A stretch of 64,000 nt of DNA from Clostridium sp. SY8519 (GCF_000270305.1 NC_015737.1:1302501-1366500); one strand, 5' to 3'; shown: positions 35,105 to 44,911, counted from the first letter of the stretch. Numbers and translations: made by a program. The notes: generated by a model not told the origin, from the letters alone.

Positions 35105-35965
35105 ATGTTTGATCCCATTACAATGAAACTGAATGTTGAGCCGCTGATCAAAAGCGCGCTGAAAGAAGATATTACCAGCGAAGATGTTTCCACCAATGCG
35201 GTGATGCCCCGCGCCCGGAAAGGGACGGCAGATCTGATCTGCAAGGAGGACGGCGTCATCTGCGGCCTGCAGGTATTTGCCCGGGTGTTTACCCTGCTGG
35301 ATCCTGCTGCGGAAATCCGGCTGTCTGTGCAGGACGGAGACCAGGTGCAGAAAGGACAGAAAATCGGGGTGCTGACCGGCGATATTCGCGCAATTCTGAG
35401 CGGAGAGCGGACGGCGCTGAATTTCCTCCAGCGGATGAGCGGAATCGCCACTTATACCCATCAGGCGGCGGAACTGCTTCAGGGAACCGGAACAAAGCTG
35501 CTGGACACCAGAAAAACCACACCAAACAACCGGATTTTTGAAAAATATGCCGTAAAGGTGGGCGGCGGAAACAATCACCGCTACAATCTGACGGACGGCG
35601 TAATGCTGAAAGACAATCATATCGGCGCCGCCGGCGGCGTGGCACAGGCGGTTCGCATGGCCCGGGAATACGCGCCCTTTGTCCGCCGGATTGAGGTGGA
35701 AGTGGAGACCCTTGCCATGGTGCGGGAAGCAGTGGAGGCCGGCGCGGATATTATCATGCTGGACAATATGGATCACGGCACCATGGAACAGGCGATGGCA
35801 GTCATCGGGGACAAAGCGGAAGTGGAAGTTTCCGGCAATGTGACAAAAGAAAATATTGCCCGCCTGGCCGATCTTGGTGTAAATTATATTTCAAGCGGAG
35901 CATTGACACATTCCGCTCCGATTCTGGATCTGTCGTTAAAGAATCTCCATCCGGTGGAAGCATGA
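35105..35965 (+). CDS. nadC: Quinolinate phosphoribosyltransferase NadC
   Basis: 286 residues. KEDITSEDVSTNAV, LLDTRKTTPNNRIFEKYAVK and GGGNNHRYNLTDGVMLKDNH are NadC signatures. Produces nicotinate mononucleotide from quinolinate and PRPP. Follows nadB after 115 bases, AGGAAAGGA before the ATG. Confidence 0.96.
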   Translation: MFDPITMKLNVEPLIKSALKEDITSEDVSTNAVMPRARKGTADLICKEDGVICGLQVFARVFTLLDPAAEIRLSVQDGDQVQKGQKIGVLTGDIRAILSGERTALNFLQRMSGIATYTHQAAELLQGTGTKLLDTRKTTPNNRIFEKYAVKVGGGNNHRYNLTDGVMLKDNHIGAAGGVAQAVRMAREYAPFVRRIEVEVETLAMVREAVEAGADIIMLDNMDHGTMEQAMAVIGDKAEVEVSGNVTKENIARLADLGVNYISSGALTHSAPILDLSLKNLHPVEA

Positions 35966-36011
35966 CAGACAGGAGCAGAAGAGCGGAAAAACAGAAATTT
36001 CAGGGTGAACC

Positions 36012-36566
36012 ATGAGCGGAGAAGAGAGAAGAGCCCAGATCATTGAAAAATTAAAGTCCAGTACCCGGCCGATTTCCGGCAGCGCCTTTGCCCGGGAATT
36101 TCATGTGAGCCGGCAGGTAATCGTGCAGGACATCGCGCTGCTGCGGGCAGCCGGGAGCAAGATCCTGTCCGCCAGCAGAGGCTATCTGCTGATGCAGCCG
36201 GAGTATGTGACCCGTGTCTTTAAGGTACACCATACAGAGCAGCAGGTGGAAGAGGAGCTGAATCTGTTTGTGGACTACGGAGGGATCGTACAGGATGTCT
36301 TTATTTACCACAAGGTATACGGCCTGGTCCGGGTGCCGATGAATATCCGATCCCGGCGGGATGTGCGGTCCTATATTGATAAGATAAACGCGGGACAGTC
36401 CCGGCCTCTGTCCGGGGCGACCTCCGGGTACCATTACCATACCATCGCGGCAGACAGTGAGGAAATTCTGGACCAGATACAGGAACGGCTGGCGGCAGAG
36501 GGATATCTGGCCAAACTGCAGGACTATGAACCGGTGGATTTCTGGGGGAGCAAGCAGACTTCGTAA
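36012..36566 (+). CDS. niaR: NiaR-type niacin-responsive repressor (HTH_11 plus 3H domain)
   Basis: 184 residues. N-terminal HTH (ISGSAFAREFHVSRQVIVQD) and C-terminal 3H domain with its conserved histidines in FKVHHTE, VFIYHKVYG and GYHYHTIAAD. Represses NAD synthesis genes when nicotinate is present. It ends the nadB-nadC operon, and candidate operators lie at 33,405-33,449. Confidence 0.92.
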   Translation: MSGEERRAQIIEKLKSSTRPISGSAFAREFHVSRQVIVQDIALLRAAGSKILSASRGYLLMQPEYVTRVFKVHHTEQQVEEELNLFVDYGGIVQDVFIYHKVYGLVRVPMNIRSRRDVRSYIDKINAGQSRPLSGATSGYHYHTIAADSEEILDQIQERLAAEGYLAKLQDYEPVDFWGSKQTS

Positions 36567-36781
36567 ATGGAAGCAGGCAGACTTTGTAAATTATCGTAAA
36601 TGTATACCCCGTAAATGACAGAAGTGGAATCAGCCGATTGTGATCCGTATACAGATTCCGGAAAGTTCGCAGCAGAAAAAGTAAATTTGTGGTTAAAACA
36701 ACGTAAGATTATTTCGGACTGCGCTATACTAGCTTCAATGAATCACAAGAATGTGCTTAAAATATTCAGGAGGAAACCGGA

Positions 36782-37678
36782 ATGATCAGAACAATTATCC
36801 ATATAGACGAAGAAAAATGCAACGGCTGCGGAATCTGCGCCACAGCCTGTCATGAAGGAGCCATTGATATGGTGGACGGCAAGGCAAAGCTGGTGCGGGA
36901 GCACTTCTGCGACGGCTTTGGGGACTGTCTGCCGGCCTGCCCTACAGGAGCCATTACATTTGAAGAACGGGAAGCGCCGGCATATGACGAAGCTGCCGTG
37001 CAGGCGGCACAGCAGGAACAGGCAGCGAAACAGACACAAGCCGTGAAACAGGCGCAGGCACCCGGACACCCGGCGGGAGGCTGTCCGGGCTCCCGGAGTA
37101 TGCAGATCCGTCGTCCGGAAGAGACTGGGTCAGAAGCACCGAAACACCCGGCAGGAGGCTGTCCGGGCTCCCGGAGTATGCAGATCCGTCGTCCGGAAGA
37201 GACTGGGGCAGAAGTACCGAAACACCCGGCAGGAGGCTGTCCGGGCTCCCGGAGTATGCAGATTCCATCGGCGGAGCGCGGGGCAGAATCGGAGAATTTT
37301 GCCCGTCCGGTTTCCAGGCTTTCCCAGTGGCCGGTACAGATCAAGCTCCTGCCGACACAGGCGCCTTTTTATGACGGCGCGAAACTGCTGATTGCGGCAG
37401 ACTGCACCGCCTATGCCTATGCCAATATCCACGAAGACTTTATCAAAGGCAGAGTGACCCTGATCGGCTGCCCGAAGCTGGACGCAGTGGATTACACCGA
37501 GAAGCTTACGGAAATCATTGCCGGCAACCAGATCCGCAGTGTTACCATCCTCCGGATGGATGTGCCCTGCTGCGGCGGGCTTCAGCGCGCGGCGGAGCAG
37601 GCGCTGAAAAACAGCGGCAAATTCATACCGTGGCAGGTAGTGACCATCGGGCGGGACGGACAGATTCTGGACGCGTGA
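36782..37678 (+). CDS. 4Fe-4S ferredoxin-like protein with a triplicated CPGSR segment
   Basis: 298 residues. Residues 1-60 hold two cluster motifs (C13, C16, C19, C23 and C43, C49, C53). Residues 95-165 are three near-identical copies of a 21-residue unit around HPAGGCPGSRSMQI. The C-terminal half (about 180-298: LSQWPVQIKLLP, LLIAADCTAYAYANIHEDF, GCPKLDAVDYTEKL, MDVPCCGGL) is found in many anaerobe ferredoxins of unknown role, which normally have one CPGS unit. The extra Cys of each copy could add metal-binding capacity. AGGAGG precedes the ATG. Single-gene transcript with a terminator after it. Confidence 0.85.
   Translation: MIRTIIHIDEEKCNGCGICATACHEGAIDMVDGKAKLVREHFCDGFGDCLPACPTGAITFEEREAPAYDEAAVQAAQQEQAAKQTQAVKQAQAPGHPAGGCPGSRSMQIRRPEETGSEAPKHPAGGCPGSRSMQIRRPEETGAEVPKHPAGGCPGSRSMQIPSAERGAESENFARPVSRLSQWPVQIKLLPTQAPFYDGAKLLIAADCTAYAYANIHEDFIKGRVTLIGCPKLDAVDYTEKLTEIIAGNQIRSVTILRMDVPCCGGLQRAAEQALKNSGKFIPWQVVTIGRDGQILDA
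37060..37265 (+). repeat. Three 63-base repeats in the ferredoxin gene
   Basis: Units contain GGAGGCTGTCCGGGCTCCCG at about 37,076, 37,154 and 37,232 (78 bases between unit starts including spacer of charged residues). The frame is kept and the protein repeat is HPAGGCPGSRSMQI plus RRPEETG(S/A)E. The copies are nearly identical, suggesting recent expansion. Confidence 0.85.
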
Positions 37679-38012
37679 AAAAAGATGTGCGAAAAATCAG
37701 ATTAGAACCATAATCATTTGGATGCCTGGTGAACCGGGTTTCCGAACGTGCAAAAGCACGTGATGTATCCTTTTGTGAAACATCACGTGCTTTTCGTGTT
37801 TTGTACAGGGCAGAACGTTTTGCTTTTGCGATTCACTGGAACATCAGGGACTGATATTTTTGCGTATCACATGATACAATAGTCAAAACACGATTAGTCA
37901 AAAGACGATTTGACTGATCATGCTTTGGCTGGATGATATTACGGCTGTTTGCTGATACTGTGAAGAGCCTGATGATTTTGCTCATACGCCCTTGGAACGA
38001 AGGATGGAAATA
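37679..38012. other. Gap with terminator hairpin; start of the accessory region
   Basis: No gene seen in 333 bases. AAAAGCACGTGATGT (about 37,750) pairs with ACATCACGTGCTTTT (about 37,781-37,795), a strong two-way terminator. Downstream composition becomes AT-richer. Confidence 0.7.
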
Positions 38013-38882
38013 ATGAAACAAAGAAAAAAACTCAAAATCCTGGCCGTCTGCATTCCGACAGTCCTGGTTATTCTGCTTGCAGTGTATTTCGGAACCTATT
38101 ATCATGCTGATGCAACTGCAGAAAAAGCACTGCAGGGCAATTCTGCGGTGAAAGTATCCCAAATTTCCCAGGGCGGATATCTGTTTGACGGCCCATCGGA
38201 TGATACGGCAGTGATTTTCTATCCCGGAGCGAAAGTGGAGACCAGTGCCTATGCGCCGCTTTTGCTGCAGATTGCAGAACAGGATGCGGATGTTTACCTT
38301 TTGGATATGCCGCTGCATATGGCGTTTTTCGGAATCAATAAGGCGGACCGTATTCGGGAAAACGATGAAAATGATTACAGACACTGGTATATGGCAGGCC
38401 ATTCTCTCGGGGCGGCGATGGCAGCGTCCTATGCCGCTTCCCATCTGTCAGAGTACCGGGGATTGATCCTGCTTGCAGGATATCCGCCGAAGGATCTCCG
38501 TGGGGATGATTTCTCCCTGCTTTCTGTTTATGGATCAGAAGATATGGATCCATCCATGATGCAGAAAAAGTCTCAGAACCGACCGGAAGATTATACGGAA
38601 GCTGTGATTTCAGGTGGAAATCATGCACAGTTCGGGAATTATGGCATTCAAAAGGGGGACGGAACCGCGCGGATTTCAGCAGAAGAACAGCAGAAACAGG
38701 CGGTGAAGGCCATTCACGACTATCTCAGGAAACAGAATCGGAAGTCTGCCGCGAAAGTTGCCGGTAAAAATGAGCGGTATGCATCGAAAACTGAAGATTC
38801 ATGTGATCCATTCACGATACACACCTCATTACATTTTTATAACAGATTCCGTGTTTCTTATTTCCAGAAAGAGATAAGGTGA
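38013..38882 (+). CDS. Membrane-anchored alpha/beta hydrolase
   Basis: 289 residues. An N-terminal membrane anchor (about residues 6-26, ILAVCIPTVLVILLAVYFGT) is followed by an alpha/beta-hydrolase_5-type domain with nucleophile in GHSLGAAMAASYA and a His in GGNHAQFGNYG. The C-terminal 60 residues look unrelated to the family and may be a fusion by frameshift or drift. Substrate unknown; relatives are often called carboxymethylenebutenolidase-like. ATG at 38,013 chosen because AAGGA lies 8 bases upstream. Confidence 0.75.
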   Translation: MKQRKKLKILAVCIPTVLVILLAVYFGTYYHADATAEKALQGNSAVKVSQISQGGYLFDGPSDDTAVIFYPGAKVETSAYAPLLLQIAEQDADVYLLDMPLHMAFFGINKADRIRENDENDYRHWYMAGHSLGAAMAASYAASHLSEYRGLILLAGYPPKDLRGDDFSLLSVYGSEDMDPSMMQKKSQNRPEDYTEAVISGGNHAQFGNYGIQKGDGTARISAEEQQKQAVKAIHDYLRKQNRKSAAKVAGKNERYASKTEDSCDPFTIHTSLHFYNRFRVSYFQKEIR

Positions 38883-38888
38883 AAATGT

Positions 38889-39616
38889 ATGAAGAAAAAA
38901 TGGATCGGTCTTATTATTGCAATTATTGCTGCAGTTTTCGTGTTGGCATTTTTTTTGTATATCAGCATTATCAGAATCGGCGGTCGGAAAGCTCTTTAAA
39001 AATAAAAGTTAATGGTCATACGATTGCGTATGAATTACGGGATTCTCCATCAGGCAGTATGGTATATGGAAAAGAAATTAGTGCGGATAGTATTGTAAAA
39101 GATCCAGCCGGTTTCGGGGAAAAAGTTCATGTATATCATATGTCTGGGAGAACCGATTATGCTGATTTGATCATGACACTGTAAAAAGGAAACGAAAACT
39201 CTTCCGCAGTCACGGTTTGTGAGTTTATCGGCTTTGATAATGATGATTATACGCTTCGGGATGATATGAAGGTCTATAAATTTGATTCCGCTGATGATGT
39301 GGAGAAGATTATGGTCAATCGCGAGGATGAATCAAAGGAAGACCTTGCGGGGGATCTGATTACCGAAGTGACTGAAAAAAAATATATCCGGGAGTTCGTG
39401 CAGACAATTACATCGAATGAGAATCAGTGGATGTCGGAAGAAGGAGCAGAGAAAAATACAGATGCCGAATGCTATGTGGTACGGTTTGGATTGAAAAACG
39501 GAAGTATCTACAGATTTTACTATACACCGGCCGATAAATTGATTGAATGGTACGGTGGAAAAAACGTTCTGGTGTTGACCAAACAGAATGCGGCGAAAAT
39601 AGAGAAGTTTTTCTAA
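38889..39616 (+). pseudogene. Broken cyclophilin-like fold lipoprotein or anchored protein
   Basis: An ATG at 38,889 opens a 36-residue signal-anchor (MKKKWIGLIIAIIAAVFVLA) that stops at a TAA. Immediately after, in another frame, a cyclophilin-like domain continues (LKIKVNGHTIAYELRDSPSG) and ends at TAA 39,182. In the same frame a second segment (39,266-39,616, MKVYKFDSADDVEKIM) resumes, of unknown family. It reads best as one or two genes interrupted by a frameshift near 38,990 and an in-frame stop. Weakly supported as a single gene. Confidence 0.55.
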
Positions 39617-39649
39617 TAAACGTGATACTGTTTTGATACCTGTTTCTTT

Positions 39650-40450
39650 TTAAACGGCCGCACCCCCTTATCCAAATCCATAACGCTTGTAAGATATACA
39701 AATCCCTCTTCTGTCCAGATATAGGTGATATCAGATACCCATATTTGGTCTGGATCAACTGGATTGAACTGTTCGTTCAGGATATTTTTTAATTTCAGAT
39801 TAAAATCAGGATTTATAGTTGTATGGATACAGTGTTTTACCTATTGGGCATGAATGCCCATATCATGCATATATATGCCAATCGTGCGCTCACTGGTCGG
39901 AACACCCTGTTGACGCAGTACAGCTGTAATCTTTGGCGCACCGTAGTTTTCGTGGGATTTGTGATAAATATCCTGTATTTTTTCTTTCATTTGTTCCCGA
40001 TGCATCTCTGTTTTTGAAGGGGTATGACTTCTCCAAGCATAATAGCCGGATGTGGAAACGCCTAAATAATGCAGTATTCCGCTGACCGAAACGAGGCGTT
40101 TCGGCATATTTTTCCGTGTTTCAAGTACAAATTCCTGAGTAGCGGAATAAATCGCGACAGTCATTTTCCCAGAATACTGATTGCTTTTTTTAAGACTTCT
40201 AGCGCATCCTTCGCATCACGCAGTTGTCTCTTTAGATGAGCAATCTCTTTTGCCTCGTCACTTTTATAATTGCCTGAGCCACGAGATATCACCGCTCCAT
40301 TATTCTTTTCGGAAATTTCAATCCATCGTTTTAATGCTGATACGCTGATATTAAGATGATTCGCTGTATCCTTGTTAATTCTGGATGATCCTTTCGATAC
40401 TGCACAGCATCATCCTTAAATTGTTGAGAATATTTTTTCCTTTTAGCCAT
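39650..40450 (-). pseudogene. IS3-family transposase relic (orfA and truncated orfB)
   Basis: OrfA starts at ATG 40,450 (MAKRKKYSQQFKDDAVQYRK) but has a frameshift after HPEL, and the HTH continues in another frame to its end at 40,163. OrfB starts in an overlapping position (MTVAIYSATQEFVLETRKN) and reads into the DDE core (VSDITYIWTEEGFVYLTSVM) with a break near 39,841, then loses the rest at about 39,650. The left end of the element probably lies near 40,515. Confidence 0.8.
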
Positions 40451-40546
40451 GATCTTTTCCTCCGCATCTATATTTTACTACTTAATGAAAAGGTCATGTT
40501 TAAGTTGTCCTATTTATATACTACCTGCACTTAAAAAAGCAATCAG

Positions 40547-40583
40547 CCTGAATTATTCACCGCATAGCGGTGAATAATTCAGG
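40547..40583. terminator. Perfect 17-bp stem-loop between IS3 relic and aquaporin
   Basis: CCTGAATTATTCACCGC, loop ATA, GCGGTGAATAATTCAGG. No T tract follows on the plus strand; minus-strand sequence after it is GCTGATTGCTTTTTTAAG, which could act as terminator for the aquaporin gene. Confidence 0.65.
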
Positions 40584-40660
40584 ATAAACAAAGAAGAAAA
40601 GTGGTTGGAATGTATACCTGCGTGCCTTCAATTTTCTTCTTTGGAAAAAATGTAGTTAAG

Positions 40661-41359
40661 TTATTCGCTGTCCTTCCCCGCCAGGAACTGGTAACAGAAA
40701 GCAGCTGCAGAACCTCCAAGAAGAGGCGCGATAATAAAGATCCAAAGCGAACCAATAGGTTCTGTGTTACCATTGATAGCAGATACAAGAGCGGGTCCGA
40801 TTGATCTTGCTGGATTAACTGATGTACCAGTAAGACCGATGCCAAAGATATGGACAAAAGTCAAAGTTAAACCAATGACTAGCCCGGCGAAAGAACCATG
40901 CCCAGCCTTTTTTGATGTGACCCCTAGTATGGTCAGAACAAAAACAAAAGTCAGCACAAGCTCTACCAGGAAGCCTGCGCCTGCTGAGCCACTGACTCCC
41001 GCGAGACCGTTTGATCCAAAAGCTCCCGTTTGATCTGTTACACCGCCAAGACCAAAGACTCCCATCAGTAGAAAGCTTCCGCAGATGGCACCAAGAATCT
41101 GAGAGATACAATAACCGATAAAATCCTTTGCATTCATGCGGCCACTGATCCAGACACCGAACGAGACTGCAGGGTTGATGTGACAGCCTGATACATTTCC
41201 AATGCAATAGGCCTCAGCAACAATGGATAGACCAAAGGCCAGGGCAGTCAGTAGGTACCCGCTTCCTTTTGAAGGGTCACACCCGACCAACATAGCGGTA
41301 CCGCAGCCGAAAATAACAAGAACCGCTGTGCCAATAAATTCTGCTACATACTTTTTCAT
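40661..41359 (-). CDS. aqpZ: Aquaporin, AqpZ-like
   Basis: 232 residues with six membrane helices and both half-helix motifs, HINPAVSFG and TSVNPARSIGP. The His in TFVHIFGIG and the NPAR context fit a water channel rather than a glycerol facilitator. AAGGAG precedes the ATG. A TetR-type gene lies upstream on the same strand after 155 bases. Confidence 0.85.
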   Translation of the reverse strand: MKKYVAEFIGTAVLVIFGCGTAMLVGCDPSKGSGYLLTALAFGLSIVAEAYCIGNVSGCHINPAVSFGVWISGRMNAKDFIGYCISQILGAICGSFLLMGVFGLGGVTDQTGAFGSNGLAGVSGSAGAGFLVELVLTFVFVLTILGVTSKKAGHGSFAGLVIGLTLTFVHIFGIGLTGTSVNPARSIGPALVSAINGNTEPIGSLWIFIIAPLLGGSAAAFCYQFLAGKDSE

Positions 41360-41514
41360 AGACTTTTTCTCCTTCCATTCTCCTGTTTACTTCGGAGTTA
41401 TTCATTATATGAGAAGGTACAAGAGAACGCTACATTATAATATAACGATATTCACCAATGTTTTGCTCAAAAATTCGATTAAATGAGCAGAAATATTTGA
41501 TAAGTGTTTCCATC

Positions 41515-42078
41515 TTATACCTGCAGCATATCGTAAAACGGGGTCTGTACAAGTTTTAGAAAAATCTCTTTAAACTTATCCGGGGGAAGCGGGTTCTCCT
41601 TGCAGATCCATACCTCAATGATAGACAGAGTGACTCCGATCAACAGGGATATCATATCCTGACCGGAAGCGACTGCAATCATTTCTCGTTTTGGTGAAAG
41701 GCTTTCCGCTCCCCATCTGAAATAGGTTTTCATTACAAAATCATGCCACAATGGATCGATAGATGTGCTGAACAGACAGCGCAGCATCTTTCGCTTTTGA
41801 TAAAAAACAGGCAGAGCATGATCTGCCACATATAGATAGGGATTGATTCTGCTATTTGGATCATATTCCTGATAGATCTTAAGGACATCACGGTTGACAA
41901 GCTCTCTAAGATAACTTATAATTTCACCCTGATTCTTGAAGTGTTTCCGATAAATTGATTGTCGCGTGATACCGGCACGGTCTGCGATCTCCTTCATAGT
42001 AAAAGAGCTTTTATACGGATGTTCCAGGGAAAGATCGATCAATGCCTCTACAATAGCGTCTCTGGTATTTCTTGCCAC
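41515..42078 (-). CDS. TetR-family transcriptional regulator
   Basis: 187 residues from GTG 42,078 (GGAGG 7 bases upstream). The HTH FTMKEIADRAGITRQSIYRK lies at about residues 25-45; the C-terminal half (YVADHALPVFYQKRK, PFYDMLQV) resembles TetR C-terminal domains of the DhaS-like type. It may control the aquaporin downstream. The start at 42,132 seen in a longer frame lacks a ribosome site. Confidence 0.8.
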   Translation of the reverse strand: MARNTRDAIVEALIDLSLEHPYKSSFTMKEIADRAGITRQSIYRKHFKNQGEIISYLRELVNRDVLKIYQEYDPNSRINPYLYVADHALPVFYQKRKMLRCLFSTSIDPLWHDFVMKTYFRWGAESLSPKREMIAVASGQDMISLLIGVTLSIIEVWICKENPLPPDKFKEIFLKLVQTPFYDMLQV

Positions 42079-42256
42079 ATACTCACCTCCGTTGCACCGC
42101 AGGAAAAGTCTGGAAGGGGAGTAGAGTGTCACTGTGTAACCTCATAGAGTAAAATTTTAGTTGGCAAAAACAAAAAGAAGAGGCCGAAGCCCCTTCCATA
42201 TCATACAGAAAACCATTAGTATTTATTTTGCTAAGAATACATACGAAAGGATCTGT

Positions 42257-43687
42257 ATGATGAATACTATGATAGAGGAAAAGGGCGTAACTTTCAAGGA
42301 ATTAGAGCAGGAGATTTTCAGATTTGTTTGCGACCTTGGCGTCGCACTGACCCAAGAGATACTCCAGCAGTATGATAAATACCTGCATGACAGCAGAGAT
42401 ACATCCGAACTCCGTGACAAAGGGACGCGCCACACATCTATCAAAACGGTCTATGGAGACGTGCCTTATGACAGGTATGTGTACAGGACCAGGGATGAGT
42501 ATGGTGAAAATCACTATGTCTATCTGTTGGATGAAAATCTGAAGATGAACCGTGTCGGCCTGGTTTCAGAGAATTGTGTGGAACTCATGGTTTCATCCAT
42601 CACAGAGATGTCCTATCGGAATTGTGCCAACAAAGTTTCCGACATGACAGGGCTCCCCATCAGCCATACCGGTGTGTGGAATATCATACAGACTCTTGGA
42701 GAAAAACTGGAAAATGATGAGAGGGAACTTGTTGCAGCTAATAAGAAACAAGAAGTAAAAGGCGAAAAAGAAGTTCCAGTGTTGTTTGAAGAAGCTGATG
42801 GTGTATGGCTGAATCTTCAGGGAAAAGATCGAGAAAAACGGCATTTCCCAAAAGCGGAAATGAAAGCAGCAATCGCCTATGATGGTTGGAAAGCGGAGGG
42901 AAACGACCGCTACTCTCTTGATGGAAAAGTTGTGACTGCCGGATTTGAGAAGGCTTCCGAATTCCAGAAAAAAAGAGAGGCGATGATCGCTGCCGAGTAT
43001 AACCTCGATGAGGTTCAGTTACGCTTCCTGAATGGTGACGGAGCTTCCTGGATCAAGAAAACGCAGGATAAGGAAACGGTGTTCCAGCTGGATCCGTTTC
43101 ACAGAAACCAGAGTATCCGGAAAAACCTGCCCCATGCAAAAGCAATCCATGATGTTATGGAAATGCTGCGTGAGAATAAGGTGGCGGAAACTTTTGCTTA
43201 TCTTGAAATATATCGTGACAGCCTGGACGATGATGAATCCATAAAGAAGGTGGAAGAAGTGATCAGCTACTTCCGTTCCAACAGGGATGGCCTACTGCCA
43301 TATCAGGAGCGTGGGCTGGAAATCCCGGAAAGCCCGGAAGGACTTATTTATAGAAAAATGGGGACGATGGAGAACCATATCTGGAGCGTCATAGCCAGGA
43401 GAATGAAGCATAACCATACCAGCTGGAGCATCAAGGGCGGTAACCATCTGGCAAAGATCCTGGCGAAGAAATGTTCCGGAAAGCTTTATGAAGTAACGGA
43501 GCAGCTGAGAATACCGATATTTGAAAAAGAGAAACTGGAAGAAATCAAAGGAGATATCCTGCAGGCAGGCCAGATCAGGAAGAAGATCGGAAAGGGATAC
43601 GAATACCCGGTTATTGGCCATATGACTGCGTTAGAAGGGAAGACATCCGGGGAACGGGGAAAACTTTTGGCCATGGCAGGATTTTAA
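42257..43687 (+). CDS. ISLre2-family transposase (UPF0236)
   Basis: 476 residues, a normal length for the family. RHTSIKTVYGDVPYDRYVYR and NDGASWIKK-like block (here LNGDGASWIKKTQD) are typical of ISLre2 transposases. ATG 42,257 with AAAGG 6 bases before. It appears intact. Element ends were not resolved with confidence. Confidence 0.85.
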   Translation: MMNTMIEEKGVTFKELEQEIFRFVCDLGVALTQEILQQYDKYLHDSRDTSELRDKGTRHTSIKTVYGDVPYDRYVYRTRDEYGENHYVYLLDENLKMNRVGLVSENCVELMVSSITEMSYRNCANKVSDMTGLPISHTGVWNIIQTLGEKLENDERELVAANKKQEVKGEKEVPVLFEEADGVWLNLQGKDREKRHFPKAEMKAAIAYDGWKAEGNDRYSLDGKVVTAGFEKASEFQKKREAMIAAEYNLDEVQLRFLNGDGASWIKKTQDKETVFQLDPFHRNQSIRKNLPHAKAIHDVMEMLRENKVAETFAYLEIYRDSLDDDESIKKVEEVISYFRSNRDGLLPYQERGLEIPESPEGLIYRKMGTMENHIWSVIARRMKHNHTSWSIKGGNHLAKILAKKCSGKLYEVTEQLRIPIFEKEKLEEIKGDILQAGQIRKKIGKGYEYPVIGHMTALEGKTSGERGKLLAMAGF

Positions 43688-44081
43688 ACAGTTCCGGAAG
43701 TTATAATGGTGTGCAATGAAAAACGATAGCGAGGCTTTCGTAGGGAGCTGCATGCTAGCAGCGAAGGCGGGCGCATGTTTGAGCCCAAAGGGCGAGTTCG
43801 CGCAGGAGCCTGGGCGAAAAAGCGCATGCAGCGAGCAGAAAACACAGCGTGTTTTCATACACACCTTATAAAGACGGAACGTACGGTTGAAATGTATGAG
43901 TGGGTTGCCAACGATTACTTGACAGTATCGTGTAACCTTTTTCCAGGATGTAGGTACTTTCTGTATACACAAAAATTTGTTAATATAACTATGTATCAGT
44001 ATATCACATAAACAGGAGGTGCGCATGAAAAATAAAAGAGTATATGAAGAAATTTAGGATATAGGATAGGAAGGGAAAAGG
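43688..44081. other. Noncoding sequence after the ISLre2 transposase
   Basis: 394 bases with no credible gene. Repeated GCGCATG-like words and a GC-rich patch (43,740-43,850) are likely the 3' end of the insertion element; the rest is AT-rich. Confidence 0.4.
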
Positions 44082-44855
44082 ATGATTAGGCTTGATAACC
44101 GAAAGGAGGTATATTTTAACGCCAAAGACTGGAAGGAGTACTTTCAAAAAAATGAAAGTAGCAGATTGCGTCTGGATTTTTCAGAGGAACCTCCCCTTAC
44201 GAAAAAAGAGAAACAAAGGATATTGCCTTCGATTGCTTCGTTTCAGATAGGGGAACACAGTGATGGTAAAAACTTAAAAAAAGCCACAGAAGCATTTACT
44301 GGTCAATTTGGAGAACTGGAATATCCAGAAACTATGCATTTGTTTATTCGGGAGGAAAATAATCACTCATCCTATTTGGCTGAGTTCATGAATTATCATT
44401 GCCTTCCCTTACGGACCAAGATGCTCCTCGATAGTATCTTTCGCCGTTTTCGGAAAACCGGTGGTATTCTGACGGAAACAATAACTCTTGTGACGGCTGA
44501 AATCATCGCCCTATCCTACTATACTGCTCTTCATGATGCAACCGAGTCAAAGGTCTTGAAGCAGATTTGTAAAAAAATGATTCAAGATGAATTGCCTCAT
44601 GTGGTCTTTCAATCTTTTACAATTTCACATTTTCAGCCAAAGAATACAATCCTGATGCATAGGATTCTTCTTATGGAATTGTCATCCTTTGCAGTATGGG
44701 GAGCATACGGGAAATTGTTCCGGTTTTCAGGCTGGACATTTAAGCGATTTATCAGGGAGAACATGGGCTATCTTCACCAGTCAGAGGATATTGCCAAATA
44801 TATTCGGCATAAAAATATGCCACACTTTCGAAGCAATTATAATATCGCCGATTGA
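44082..44855 (+). CDS. Probable ferritin-like diiron protein
   Basis: 257 residues of helical character. Two ExxH motifs (EENNH in LFIREENNHSSYLAEF and ELPH in MIQDELPHVVFQSF) each follow an earlier Glu-bearing helix (GELEYPETMH, LVTAEIIALSYY), the pattern of a four-helix diiron bundle. Known families of this pattern include ferritin-like oxygenases and rubrerythrin-like proteins. I do not recognise the exact family. The adhesin gene begins 56 bases downstream on the same strand. Moderate confidence in the fold, low in function. Confidence 0.5.
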   Translation: MIRLDNRKEVYFNAKDWKEYFQKNESSRLRLDFSEEPPLTKKEKQRILPSIASFQIGEHSDGKNLKKATEAFTGQFGELEYPETMHLFIREENNHSSYLAEFMNYHCLPLRTKMLLDSIFRRFRKTGGILTETITLVTAEIIALSYYTALHDATESKVLKQICKKMIQDELPHVVFQSFTISHFQPKNTILMHRILLMELSSFAVWGAYGKLFRFSGWTFKRFIRENMGYLHQSEDIAKYIRHKNMPHFRSNYNIAD

Positions 44856-44911
44856 ATGGGCAGGTACCGTCTGAACGAGTTCAGATGAGAAATAAAAAGG
44901 ACGGGAAAAAC

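Noticed and set aside
33484..35451. Minus-strand 655-codon open frame opposite nadB and nadC
   Set aside because: Shadow of the GC-rich coding strand; His/Arg/Ser-rich with no recognisable domain.
42128..43960. Terminal repeats of the ISLre2 element
   Set aside because: GTGTAACCT occurs on both sides but as direct rather than inverted sequence, so the element ends could not be set.
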